Source: CF-46 sp963760735 (GTDB lineage Bacteria; Chloroflexota; Limnocylindria; Limnocylindrales; CSP1-4). Taken from it: a stretch of DNA of 64,000 nt. The notes under the pieces are model-generated. The model had not been told where the DNA came from. It was given only the letters and a program-made list of their open reading frames with translations, and ran no database searches. The stretch is from contig CAVXEB010000007.1 of the NCBI GenBank assembly GCA_963760735.1, positions 1 through 64,000 of the forward strand. Reading direction: 5' to 3'. Numbering within the stretch: the stretch's first letter is position 1; every line of letters starts with the position of its first letter. Position numbers and translations under genes: made by a program. Shown piece after piece: positions 45,005 to 53,953 of this stretch.

Positions 45005-45142
45005 CTCGCATATCAGCGAGCAAGGCGGCATAGCAGCGGAAATCGGTGTCGGGCTAGGTGTTCTTCCGGATGGCGCCGAGAGGATCGGACCCGATGGTGG
45101 CTTCAGACCGTTCCAGGTCGACCGTCAACGAAGGAGACCATC

Positions 45143-46051
45143 GTGCGCTCGCTCATGACACGCCATCCCATCGCCTCGTTCCTGGTCCTGTTCTACGGGC
45201 TGGGATGGGCCTGCTTCGTGCCGTCACTGCTGGGCAACCAGGGCTTCGGGATCCTGAAGACCGACATCCCGTTGGATCCATTCCGGCTTCTCAGCATCGT
45301 CTTCTTCGCGCTCATCCCGTTCATCGTCACGCGGATCGTCGGCGGTCCCGGGTCGGCTGGGCGGCTCTTCAGGCAGGTTCGGCACGTGCGTGTCGGCCCG
45401 CAGTGGTACCTCATCGCCTTCTTCGGTCCGCCGGCCGCGCTCTTCGTGGTCGCGGTCCTGCTCAAGGGCCTGGCTCCGATCGAGGGGCTCACCGCAAACC
45501 TCGCGGGCATCCCGACCGAGTTCATGCTCGGCGTCTTCGTCCTGGCGCTCCTGGGCAATCTGTGGGAAGAGACCTCCTGGTCCGGCTACGTCACCGCCCG
45601 CCTCCAGGCCCGTTACGGGCCGCTGCGCGCGAGCCTGATCGTCGCTCCGTTGTTCGGCCTCTACCACCTTCCGCTGTTCTTCATCATCGGCGGCCTCGGT
45701 GACAGCCCCGACCACTTGCCGATCGCGCAGCTTCCCCTGTACGCGACATTCCTCTTGATCGTCTTCTCGGGTCCCATGCGCATCCTGCTCACATGGATCT
45801 ACAACTCCACGGGGCACAGCATCCCGGTCGTCGCACTGTTCCACGCATCGATCAATGCGACCGGTGGCGCGGCCATCCTCGCCATGTACTTCGCCGGCGT
45901 CGACGGTGTGCTCCTGTACGCAGCGCTCGCCGTCTTCGCGCTCGTCGTCATCGTTGCGACACGTGGGCGCCTTGGGTTGCCCGGAACCGATGGGGTCGAG
46001 ACACGACCGTCGAACCTGCCAGAGCCCGCCGGGAGCCCCAGCATCGCCTAG
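45143..46051 (+). CDS. CPBP (Abi/CAAX) family intramembrane metalloprotease
   Basis: 302-aa polytopic membrane protein with about eight helices. The catalytic motifs of the CPBP family are present: EETSWSGYV (the E-E pair) near 147-155, GLYHLPLF near 173-180 and LFHASINA near 234-241 with the two histidines. Such proteins cleave substrates inside the membrane and are linked to bacteriocin immunity and signalling. GTG start at 45143 with AAGGAG about 9 bases upstream. It lies alone, rightward, between the two leftward near-identical regulators, and is followed by a perfect hairpin. Confidence 0.87.
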   Translation: MRSLMTRHPIASFLVLFYGLGWACFVPSLLGNQGFGILKTDIPLDPFRLLSIVFFALIPFIVTRIVGGPGSAGRLFRQVRHVRVGPQWYLIAFFGPPAALFVVAVLLKGLAPIEGLTANLAGIPTEFMLGVFVLALLGNLWEETSWSGYVTARLQARYGPLRASLIVAPLFGLYHLPLFFIIGGLGDSPDHLPIAQLPLYATFLLIVFSGPMRILLTWIYNSTGHSIPVVALFHASINATGGAAILAMYFAGVDGVLLYAALAVFALVVIVATRGRLGLPGTDGVETRPSNLPEPAGSPSIA

Positions 46052-46072
46052 ATGATCTGCTCCCGATCGTCC

Positions 46073-46104
46073 GAGTGAGCCCGCGGGAAACCGCGGGCTC
46101 ACTC
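46073..46104. terminator. perfect bidirectional hairpin between convergent genes
   Basis: 14-bp perfect inverted repeat GAGTGAGCCCGCGG / CCGCGGGCTCACTC with a GAAA tetraloop between the ends of the CPBP gene and regulator copy 2. No T-run follows on either strand; position suggests transcript ends for both. Confidence 0.65.
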
Positions 46105-46140
46105 ACGATTCGACGCCGGTCGGCCCGAAGCCCCGCGATC

Positions 46141-48466
46141 TCAGACGGTCTCGGGCACCTGCGTGCTCGCGAACCATCGCGCGACCTGGAGCCGGGTATC
46201 GACGCCGAGCTTGTTGAAGATGCTTGCCAGGTGGCTCTCGACGGTCCGCTCGGAGATGAACAGACGCGCCGCGACTTGCGCATTCGTGGCTCCGTCGGCC
46301 ACGAGCTCGGCCACTTCCATCTCACGCCGGGACAGCGGACCGGGAGATACCGACGGTGCTGGCGGAGGGGCGGCCGGCCGCCGCGCATCGACCGCATAGT
46401 CGACGACCTCGTCGCGAGTCATCGCCAGGCCGGCCGCGTACGCAGTCAGATACGCCGCTTCTCCCAGCGCTTGGCGGGCATCGTCCGCCGCTCGCCGCCG
46501 GGCATCGCGGTACGGTTCCATGAGGGCCGAAGGGATCGACTCGAAGATCGTGTCTGACGCACCCAACAGGGTGGCCGTCCGAGATGCAGACCCTCGCGTC
46601 ATCTCGATCGACGCGAGCAGGGCGATGGTTTGGCGCGAGGCCAGTCCGATCGTCGAGCTCACGCTCGAGAGCGACGGATCGTTGAGCAAAGACGGCCGCT
46701 TCGTCGCGATCTCCACGGCCCAGGCTTGCGCGGGCAAGCAGCCGGAACATGATCCCGCGGATCCATGTTTCGCCCATCTCCTCGCTGAGATGCACGCCCT
46801 CGCCTGCGGTCGCGATCGCTGCGTCGAAGTCACCCTGCCCGAGGAAGGCGTATCCGCGCGCATCCAGGGCATGGAGCGTCGCGGCCCGCAGGTGCATGGA
46901 CCGCGCCAGGTTGAGGGACTCGTCAGCAAACGCGGCGGCATCGTCCGATCGGCCTTCGACCCACGAAACCAATGAGAGGAATGCTATCGAACGCGCGACG
47001 ACCTCCGCGTCGCCGATGGCGCGACCGATCGACGCGGCCTCAGCGAACATCTGCCCGGCGAGCGTGTAGTCATTCTGCAGGAAGGCGACGACCCCGGCAG
47101 TCGACAGCGCGCGGGCACGCGACCGCGTGGCAGCCGGGACCGACTGGAGCAGCGCAGCGAAGACGCGGCGAACGTCGGTGATCGGTCCCTGGGCCGACCA
47201 GTAGACCCACAGGTCGCTGCAGATGCCAATGCCGCGCTCCGCCTCCAGAGGATCACCAAGACAGAAGTCGATCGCGGCCCAGAGGTTGGCTCGCTCCGCC
47301 CGGACCCGGCGAAACAGCTCGACCTGGCGCCCATCCTCGGCGCCCACCGCAGCGGCAAGATCGGCGATCCAGTCTCGGTGACGTCTCCGAAGGATCGTCT
47401 CCGCACCTGCCTCCCGAAGTCGCTCGCGGCCGAACTGGCGAAGCGGTTCGAGGAGCCGGAACCGGTCGGCGGTGTCTTCGTGTCGTCGCTTGAGCACGGA
47501 CTTCTCGACGAGGGACCCGACGAGCTCGGGGATCTCCTCGGCGTCGAGCCCTTCGCCGGCACAGACCGCCTGAGCGGCATCGAGCTCGAACCCACCAGCG
47601 AACACCGACAGGCGCGCCCACAGCAGTCGCTCGTGCTCGCTCAGGAGCTGGTAGCTCCAGTCGATCGCCCCCTCGAGCGTCTGCTGCCGCGGCGAGGCGC
47701 TCCGGTCGCCGGTGCCCAACGCCCCGAGCCGGGCGGCGAGCCCCCGATCGAGGGCGTCGAGGCCGAGGGCGTTCAGCCGGACCGCGGCCAGCTCCAGGGC
47801 GAGCGGGATGCCGTCGACGTGGGTGCACACGCTTCGGATCGCGGCGGCGTTCGCGGCGTCCACGGCGAAGCCCTGCTGAACGGCACCCGCGCGCTCCACG
47901 AACAGCGACACGGCATCCGATCGGAGGAGGGTCTCCGGCGACGCATCGCCATCGTCGGGCAGCGACAGGGTGGGCACGTCGATCACGACCTCGCCGGTGA
48001 CCCCGAGGGCCTGCCGGCTCGTGGCCAGGATCCGCAGCTCGGGACAGGCGCGCAGCAGCGTCCCCGCCAGGACGGCCGCGGCGTCGTGGACGTGCTCGCA
48101 GTTGTCGAGGATCAGGAGGGGCCGCTTGTCGGCGAGGTAGTCGCTGAGGGTGGAGACGGCCCAGCTCGCTGAGTGGTCCTGGAGGCCGAGCGCGGTGAAG
48201 ACCGCCTGAACGACCAGCTCCGGGTCCTGGATGGGCGCCAACTCGACGAACCAGACGCCATCGGGGTACTGGCGGGCGCTCTCTCGACCGGCCCGCAGGG
48301 CGAGCTTGGTCTTGCCGACACCGCCGGCGCCGGTGAGCGTCAGCAGCCGCGTCGAGGCCAGCGCGCGCTTGAGGTCGGCCAGGCCCTGACGGCGCCCCAC
48401 GAAGCTCGTCAGTTCGACTGGCAAGTTGCCGGCGGCATGGGTGGCTCGGGTGGGCGCCACGGTCAT
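46141..48466 (-). CDS. STAND-type ATPase LuxR regulator, copy 2, one frameshift
   Basis: About 775 residues. The N-terminal ATPase half is nearly identical to copy 1 (Walker A LTGAGGVGKTKLA at about residues 45-57, LLILDNCEHVHD, then the winged-helix and arm regions). The middle repeats (ARALSTAGVVAFLQNDYTLA, SLVSWVEGRSDDAAAFADES and so on) are TPR-like. One frame shift occurs near 46635 (ALERELDDRTGLA continues as TIALLASIEMTRGSA). The C-terminus is a LuxR HTH: LSRREMEVAELVADGATNAQ, ISERTVESHLASIFNKLGVD. Start ATG 48466 lies in the repeated segment. It is convergent with the CPBP gene. Ligand and targets unknown. Confidence 0.83.
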
Positions 48467-48479
48467 CGGAGCCTAGTCC
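47358..48479. repeat. 1.12-kb direct repeat, copy 2
   Basis: Counterpart of 43882-45004. Left border AGATCGGCGATCC and right border GCCTAGTCC are shared; beyond them the two loci differ. The copy here lacks the extra A that breaks the frame in copy 1. Confidence 0.9.
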
Positions 48480-48812
48480 GGTGTCAGCCACGGGGCAAGG
48501 CTCGGGCGACGTCGCTCGACAGATCAGGCCACGTGGCGTAGTTGCGTGGCCGCTCCCTGACGACGCTTCGCGTCGGTGGTCCAAGTCCGACGCCGCATAT
48601 CGATCATCGATTCGACTGGAACGCGGACGCGCCCACCGCTCCCTTCTCTTGGTGCCTCCGTTGGAGCGTGTTCAGCGTTTGCAGCGCCGTCCCGCAAGAA
48701 TCCGTGTCGCTGTCCGTGTTTGCCCCGATGTCACGGCGCCCCCTTCCAACGACAGTGGGCCTTACCGACGGACCGGACTCCCGGAACTCGATCGGACGAA
48801 AGGAGGACCACG
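48480..48812. other. non-coding stretch
   Basis: About 330 bp upstream of regulator copy 2 and of the small gene at 48813. No credible protein frame. It presumably holds their divergent promoters, but I cannot point to convincing -35/-10 boxes. Confidence 0.4.
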
Positions 48813-49025
48813 ATGCCCGCCCCGGAAGGCACCGAGATCGACGAGACGACAAGCACTCGGGCCCGCAAGACGTGCCTGACCACAGGTTGCTCTTGCAGGG
48901 ACGCGAGGATCGTGTCCTACCGCCGGGCTGCCTTCTACGCAACCGTCGCTCGAAGCTCTGGCGAGACCGCCGACCGGGTCGTCTTCGCCGAGCCGGGGTG
49001 GCGCCTTCCTACTGCCGTCTCCTGA
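48813..49025 (+). CDS. 70-aa Cys-containing hypothetical protein
   Basis: Small soluble protein with three close cysteines in KTCLTTGCSCRDARIVSY, which could bind a metal ion. AAAGGAGG stands six bases before ATG 48813, the main reason to accept it. No family recognised. It sits at the right end of the accessory region just before repeat copy C. Confidence 0.45.
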   Translation: MPAPEGTEIDETTSTRARKTCLTTGCSCRDARIVSYRRAAFYATVARSSGETADRVVFAEPGWRLPTAVS

Positions 49026-49288
49026 TGGGCCGGATGTATCGGCCGGGGACGAGAGGGATCTCACCAACTACGTCGTGCCCTTGGTTGGCACGTTCACCTC
49101 GAAAGGCCGCCCGCCTTCCAGCTGGCGTTCCACCGCCCGCTCACCCGAAGTTACGCGGGGGGAGGAAGGCAACTGCGCCGCGAGCGCTGCGTCGCCCAAC
49201 ACGATCCGGAAGGCGCCCGCCTGCAATGGTCGGGACCAGGAAGAACAGCGGGAACGAGCTTCAACGTCGTGTTCGTTCAGCCCGATAT

Positions 49289-49360
49289 CCTTGCCACACC
49301 GGGCATGACCTGGCGTTGAGCTTGGACGCTGCCGCTCCGCCAGCTGGGCCACTCGCTCGG
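49289..49360. repeat. attachment-site-like direct repeat, copy C (diverged)
   Basis: 49289-49317 matches the element-end flank of copy B (CCTTGCC, GCATGACCTGGC, TTGAGCTTGG), and 49318-49360 is a diverged copy of the tRNA-Gly 5' half (CTGCCGCTCCGCCAGCTGGG against CTGCCGCTCTGCCAACTGAG). The stem pairing of the tRNA is partly lost, so it is not functional. It probably marks the far border of the second integrated segment. Confidence 0.7.
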
Positions 49361-49504
49361 TCGGCAAGCCGGATGGCAGCCTGCCCTCGATCAAGCCGAC
49401 GTACCTCAGTTCGCAGAACGCCTCCAGATCAAGGCGGCGCGGCCGTTCAGTCCAGAGATAGACGACAGCACACAGCGTCGATCGTGCGCGAGATACCCTG
49501 ACGC

Positions 49505-52240
49505 GTGGCCCGGATCCTGCCCGATACGAAGTTCTACGTCCCTCGCCCGCGCGGGTCCTCAGTCCCCCGGCCCCGGCTGTCGGAACGACTCAGTCGAGCG
49601 ACGCGTGTCAAGGTGACGCTCATCTCCGCCCCGCCAGGGTTCGGCAAGACCACCTTGCTTGCCGACTGGCTGGCAGCCTCCGCCTCGGACGGCGTGATTC
49701 CTGTCTGGGTGTCCCTCGACCCTACCGACAACGAGGCCGGCGCCTTCTGGTTCAGCGTGGCCACAGCGTTCTACCGAGCGGTGCCTACCGCGGGGGAGAC
49801 GATCTCGATGGTGGAAGGGCCCCAGCTACCGCCCATCGAGATGGTCGTGACGACCCTCGCCAACGAGCTTGGTTCGGTCGGATTCCACGTCGTTCTGGTG
49901 CTTGATGACTTCCATGTGATCGATGCCAACGATGTCCAGGACCAGGTGTCGTTCCTGCTGGAGCATCTGCCGCCATCGGCCCACGTCGTGATCACGACAC
50001 GCGCCGATCCAGCGTTTCCACTGGCGCGTCTGAGGACGCAAGGTCAACTCGTGGAGGTGCGAGCGGCGGATCTGCGTTTCACGCGTGAGGAGGCCGCTGC
50101 GTATCTCCGTCAGTCGGCCGGCCTGGATCTCGAGGCGAGCCAGGTTGTCGCGCTGGAGGAGCGGACGGAGGGTTGGATCGCCGCCCTTCAGCTGGCCGCC
50201 CTATCCATGCAGGGACGGGACGATCTCGACGGCTTCATCGCTGGTTTCACTGGCGACGATCGCTTCGTCGTCGATTACCTCGTCGAGGAGGTGCTGGAGC
50301 GACAGCCTGACGACGTGCGCCGGTTCCTCCTTTGGACCTGCATCCTGGATCGGCTGACGCGGGGCCTGTGCGATGCCGTCACCGGAGAGCAAGGCGGTCA
50401 AACCACACTGGAGGATCTCGATCGCCGAAACCTCTTCGTGATCCCGCTCGACGCTCGGCGCGAGTGGTACCGATACCACCACCTGTTCGCAGATGTCCTT
50501 CGTGCGCGCCTCGTGCGCGAAGAGCCGCACCGCGTCCCTGACCTTCATCGCCGAGCGAGCACGTGGTTCGAGCGGAGCGGCGAGCCCAATGAGGCCATTC
50601 GCCACGCTCTCGCGGGCGAAGACTTCGAGCGAGCCGCGGGCCTGATCGAGCTGGCGATCCCGAGCCTCCGACGCGCGCGCCAGGAAGCGACGATGCGACG
50701 CTGGTTCGAGCTTCTTCCCGACCAGCTATTCCAGGTTCGGCCGGTTCTGAGCGTGGGGTACGTCGGAACGCTCATGGCGCAAGGCGAGTTCGCGGACATC
50801 GAGGTGCTGCTACAAGGGGCCGAGCGATGGTTGGAACCACCATCCGACACGGGTAAGCGAAATGCGGTCATGCCCACGGCGATGGTCGTGGTCGACGAAG
50901 CCGAGTTCTCCCGGTTGCCGAGCGCCGTCGCCCTGTACCGGGCCGCCCAGGCACAACTCGAGGGCGACCGAGAGCGTACGGAGGCGTTCGCCCAGAAAGC
51001 CTTCAACCTCGCCGGCGACGACGATCTGCTCGGGCGCGGTGGGGCGGCGGGCTTCCTTGCCTTGGCGCACTGGGGGAGCGGCGACCTCGAGGTCGCCCAT
51101 GCCTTCTGGACGGAGGCCATGGCCTCCTTGCAGCGTGCCGGCCACGCCGTCGATGCCGTCGGCTGCAACCGACCGCTGGCCGAGATCCGGGTGGCCCAGG
51201 GTCGTGTGCACGAGGCGATGCGGACCTACGAACGCGGCTTGCGGATGGCGACCGACGGGACGACGGTCCTGCGCGGAGCGGGCGACATGCATGTCGGGAT
51301 GAGTGAGCTGTTGCTCGAGCGGAACGACCTCGATGCAGCGGCCGGTCATCTGCGGCAGAGCGATGACCTCGGAGACAACGCCGGCTTGGCCCAGAACCCG
51401 TACCGAGAACGGATGGCGAAGGCGCAGCTTCGCGTTGCCGATGGCGACGCCGACGGCGCCCTCGCCTTGCTGGCGGATGCTCAGCGGGTCTTCGTGAGCG
51501 AGTACTACCCGCTCGTCCGACCCATCCCTGCGCAAGCAGCGCGAATCCATGCCGCACAGGGCCGCCTGCGCGAGGCCGAAGCCTGGGTGCGCGAGCGCGG
51601 GCTGTCGGTGGATGACGACCTCACCTACGTGGGCGAGTACGAGCACATCACCTTCGCCAGGGTGCTCCTGGCACGGGGGACCAGGGTCCATGACCCGCGC
51701 TCGATCCAACAAGCGGTCGCTCTCCTCGAGCGGCTGCTCGTCGCCGCCGAAACGGGCGGGCGGTGGCGGAGTGTCATCGAGATCCTCGTGCTGCAGGCCC
51801 TTGCCCAGCACGAGCGCGGTCGCAGCGGGGCAGGGATCGAGCCCCTCGGCCGCGCGCTGACCCTGGCCGAGCCGGAGGGCTACGTCCGTTTGTTCCTGGG
51901 CGAAGGGGCCCCGATCGCCGAGTTGCTCGCGATGGCGGCCAAGCGAGGCATCGCGCCCGAGTACGTTCGACGCCTGCTCGGCGCCTTCGGACGCGGCGGT
52001 CGTCCCTCAGTGAATGGCCAGCGCCTCGCTGAGCCCCTCAGCGAGCGGGAGCTTGATGTCCTTCGGCTGCTGGCGTCGGACCTTGATGGCCCGGGTATCG
52101 CCGACGAGCTGGTCGTGGGCCTGAGCACCATTCGGACCCACACGAAGAGCATCTACGCGAAGCTCGGTGTGACCAACCGCCGGGCCGCCGTTCGGCGCGG
52201 TGAAGAACTCGGTCTCCTCTCGCGAGTCGGCGACCGCTGA
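49505..52240 (+). CDS. MalT-like ATP-dependent LuxR transcriptional regulator
   Basis: 911-aa regulator of the MalT group, intact in one frame. Opening LPDTKFYVPRPRGSSVPRPR is typical of the group; Walker A is SAPPGFGKTTLL (K48), Walker B HVVLVLDDFHVID, followed by TTRADPAFPLARLR and EERTEGWIAALQLAALSMQG. A TPR-like region fills about 350-820, and the LuxR HTH is at the C-terminus: LSERELDVLRLLASDL, LSTIRTHTKSIYAKLGVTNR. GTG start at 49505; no strong ribosome-binding site. It likely activates genes upon inducer and ATP binding, possibly the three-gene operon that follows at 52363. It lies just outside repeat copy C. Confidence 0.9.
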   Translation: MARILPDTKFYVPRPRGSSVPRPRLSERLSRATRVKVTLISAPPGFGKTTLLADWLAASASDGVIPVWVSLDPTDNEAGAFWFSVATAFYRAVPTAGETISMVEGPQLPPIEMVVTTLANELGSVGFHVVLVLDDFHVIDANDVQDQVSFLLEHLPPSAHVVITTRADPAFPLARLRTQGQLVEVRAADLRFTREEAAAYLRQSAGLDLEASQVVALEERTEGWIAALQLAALSMQGRDDLDGFIAGFTGDDRFVVDYLVEEVLERQPDDVRRFLLWTCILDRLTRGLCDAVTGEQGGQTTLEDLDRRNLFVIPLDARREWYRYHHLFADVLRARLVREEPHRVPDLHRRASTWFERSGEPNEAIRHALAGEDFERAAGLIELAIPSLRRARQEATMRRWFELLPDQLFQVRPVLSVGYVGTLMAQGEFADIEVLLQGAERWLEPPSDTGKRNAVMPTAMVVVDEAEFSRLPSAVALYRAAQAQLEGDRERTEAFAQKAFNLAGDDDLLGRGGAAGFLALAHWGSGDLEVAHAFWTEAMASLQRAGHAVDAVGCNRPLAEIRVAQGRVHEAMRTYERGLRMATDGTTVLRGAGDMHVGMSELLLERNDLDAAAGHLRQSDDLGDNAGLAQNPYRERMAKAQLRVADGDADGALALLADAQRVFVSEYYPLVRPIPAQAARIHAAQGRLREAEAWVRERGLSVDDDLTYVGEYEHITFARVLLARGTRVHDPRSIQQAVALLERLLVAAETGGRWRSVIEILVLQALAQHERGRSGAGIEPLGRALTLAEPEGYVRLFLGEGAPIAELLAMAAKRGIAPEYVRRLLGAFGRGGRPSVNGQRLAEPLSERELDVLRLLASDLDGPGIADELVVGLSTIRTHTKSIYAKLGVTNRRAAVRRGEELGLLSRVGDR

Positions 52241-52362
52241 GAATCCCCGTCGCTCTCCCCACGAATGGGGAGGCGCCGTCCCCATCCTCCCGTCCACCTT
52301 TGGACTCCCCGGCCGATCGGAGGCCGCCGGCGTCCGACAAGGGGTACAGAGGAAGGAGCCAG

Positions 52363-52677
52363 ATGGACGAGCGCAGCGGATCGACCGACCACCGCCATGA
52401 GGCGACGAGTTACGAGATCCGCCTGAAGGGACGCCTTGACAGTGGTTGGGCCGATTGGCTTGGCGGGATGTCCCTGACCCACACGAGTGACGGCACGACC
52501 GTGGTCGCCGGTCCCGTCGCCGATCAGGCGGCCCTCCATGGCCTGCTCCAGAAGCTGCGCGACATGGGCGTGACGCTGATCTCGGTCAACGAGTCCGACT
52601 CGGAACTGCCGCTCACGCTCTCAGACCCCCGCAGCGAACCCATCTCTACGACCGACTCCCCAAGGAGACCGACATGA
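52363..52677 (+). CDS. small protein of unknown function, first gene of a three-gene operon
   Basis: 104-aa soluble protein. Core SYEIRLKGRLDSGWADWLGG and TTVVAGPVADQAALHGLLQK then LRDMGVTLISVN suggests a compact alpha/beta domain; I recall similar short proteins in related bacteria but no function. GGAAGGAG precedes ATG 52363. It overlaps the DUF4386 gene by 4 bp (ATGA at 52674), so the genes are coupled. Confidence 0.72.
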   Translation: MDERSGSTDHRHEATSYEIRLKGRLDSGWADWLGGMSLTHTSDGTTVVAGPVADQAALHGLLQKLRDMGVTLISVNESDSELPLTLSDPRSEPISTTDSPRRPT

Positions 52678-53474
52678 ACGACACACGCATGAATGGAACG
52701 ACAGGCGTCCGGACAGAGGGTTGGAGGAAGCTCGCCCTCGCCGGGGGCGTGCTGTACCTGATGACCTTCATCTTCTCGATCCCGGCCGTCTTCCTGTATG
52801 GCCCCGTGCTCACCGATCCGGCCTACATCCTCAGTGCTGGTGCCGACTCCCAGGTGCTCCTGGGCGCGCTCTTCGACCTCATCACCGCCCTTGCCTGCAT
52901 CGGGACCGCCGTGGCGCTCTACCCGGTGATCAAGCGCCAGAGCGGAGCCGCCTCGATCGGCTTCCTTGCAACGCGGATCTTCGAGGGGGCCGTCATCGTC
53001 GTCGGCGTCGTGTGCCTCATGGCCGTTGTCGCGCTGCGGCAAGCCGGCGCCGCCGCCGGCACCGACGCCTCCGCGTTGGTCGCCGTGGGCCAGGGACTCG
53101 TCGCGGTCCGCGACCAGACCTTCCTGGTCGGCCCCGGCGTCATGCCCGGCTTGAATGCACTGCTGCTCGGCTATGTCCTGTATCGCTCGCGCCTCGTCCC
53201 CCGTGTGATCCCCTCGATGGGGCTCATCGGCGCCCTGCCGTTCCTGGTCCTCGCCGGCGCATCCATCGTCGGCCTGAACGAACAGGCGTCTCTTGTGTCC
53301 GGCATCGCGGTGATTCCGATCTTCTTCTGGGAGCTGTCACTCGGCCTCTGGCTCACGTTCAAGGGCTTCAGACCGGCGGCCGTTGCGGCGCTTGCCGCTG
53401 ACACGAGCGAAACCGGGACGCCCGTGACCACCTCGTCCCCGATCGTGACGACAACGCCGGCCGGTGCGGCATGA
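52674..53474 (+). CDS. DUF4386 family membrane protein
   Basis: 266-aa integral membrane protein with about seven helices, starting with WRKLALAGGVLYLMTFIFSI, and the family-typical LYPVIKRQSGAASIGFLATR and a MPGLNALLLGYVLYRSRLVP segment. DUF4386 proteins have no known function. The C-terminal ~35 residues are polar and Thr/Pro-rich. Translationally coupled to the genes before and after (4-bp overlaps at 52674 and 53471). Confidence 0.85.
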   Translation: MNDTRMNGTTGVRTEGWRKLALAGGVLYLMTFIFSIPAVFLYGPVLTDPAYILSAGADSQVLLGALFDLITALACIGTAVALYPVIKRQSGAASIGFLATRIFEGAVIVVGVVCLMAVVALRQAGAAAGTDASALVAVGQGLVAVRDQTFLVGPGVMPGLNALLLGYVLYRSRLVPRVIPSMGLIGALPFLVLAGASIVGLNEQASLVSGIAVIPIFFWELSLGLWLTFKGFRPAAVAALAADTSETGTPVTTSSPIVTTTPAGAA

Positions 53475-53953
53475 CCGCCGAGCGAGAGCGAACGACAACG
53501 CTCCCTCCACGCCTGATCGTTCGGACGGCCTGGATCCTGCACCGTGCTCTCTACCGGTTCAGCGGCGGTCGGATCGGCCTTCGGCCCGCGAAGGCCGGCG
53601 ACAAGTTCGGGATGCTGCGCCTCAGGACGATCGGTCGACGGTCCGGCGAGCCACGGGTCGCGATCGTCGGATACCTGGAGGACGGCCCGAATCTGGTCAC
53701 GTTGGCCATGAACGGTTGGGCCGAGGCAGAGCCCGCCTGGTGGCTGAACCTCCAGGCGCACCCGGACACGATCGTCGAGCTGAATGATGGTCCGCGTGCC
53801 GTCCGCGGTCACGCGGCCGACGGGGAGGAGCGTGATCGGCTCTGGGCTCGGTGGCGCGAGTTGAGCGATGACTACGACGCCTGGGCAGCGATGCGTCGCG
53901 GGGAAACCGCTGTGGTCGTGCTCGAACCACGCGACGCAAGGGCAGGCGTGTAG
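53471..53953 (+). CDS. nitroreductase/deazaflavin (F420)-dependent oxidoreductase, Ddn family
   Basis: 160-aa protein of the flavin/deazaflavin oxidoreductase B family related to mycobacterial Ddn. MLRLRTIGRRSGEPRVAIVGYLEDGPNLVTLAMNG is the split-barrel core that binds F420, followed by PAWWLNLQAHPDTIVEL, the family hallmark. It likely reduces a quinone or enone with reduced F420. ATG overlaps the DUF4386 stop. Supports F420 use by this organism. Confidence 0.88.
   Translation: MTAERERTTTLPPRLIVRTAWILHRALYRFSGGRIGLRPAKAGDKFGMLRLRTIGRRSGEPRVAIVGYLEDGPNLVTLAMNGWAEAEPAWWLNLQAHPDTIVELNDGPRAVRGHAADGEERDRLWARWRELSDDYDAWAAMRRGETAVVVLEPRDARAGV

Noticed and set aside
30628..49360. Insertion sequences
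   Set aside because: No transposase motifs or terminal inverted repeats found in the accessory region; the large repeat at 43882/47358 is part of regulator genes, not an IS.
49068..49394. 108-aa minus-strand frame ending RPFEVNVPTKGTT
   Set aside because: It runs straight through the decayed tRNA fragment and has no ribosome-binding site. The end looks protein-like and may be a remnant, but I cannot support a family.
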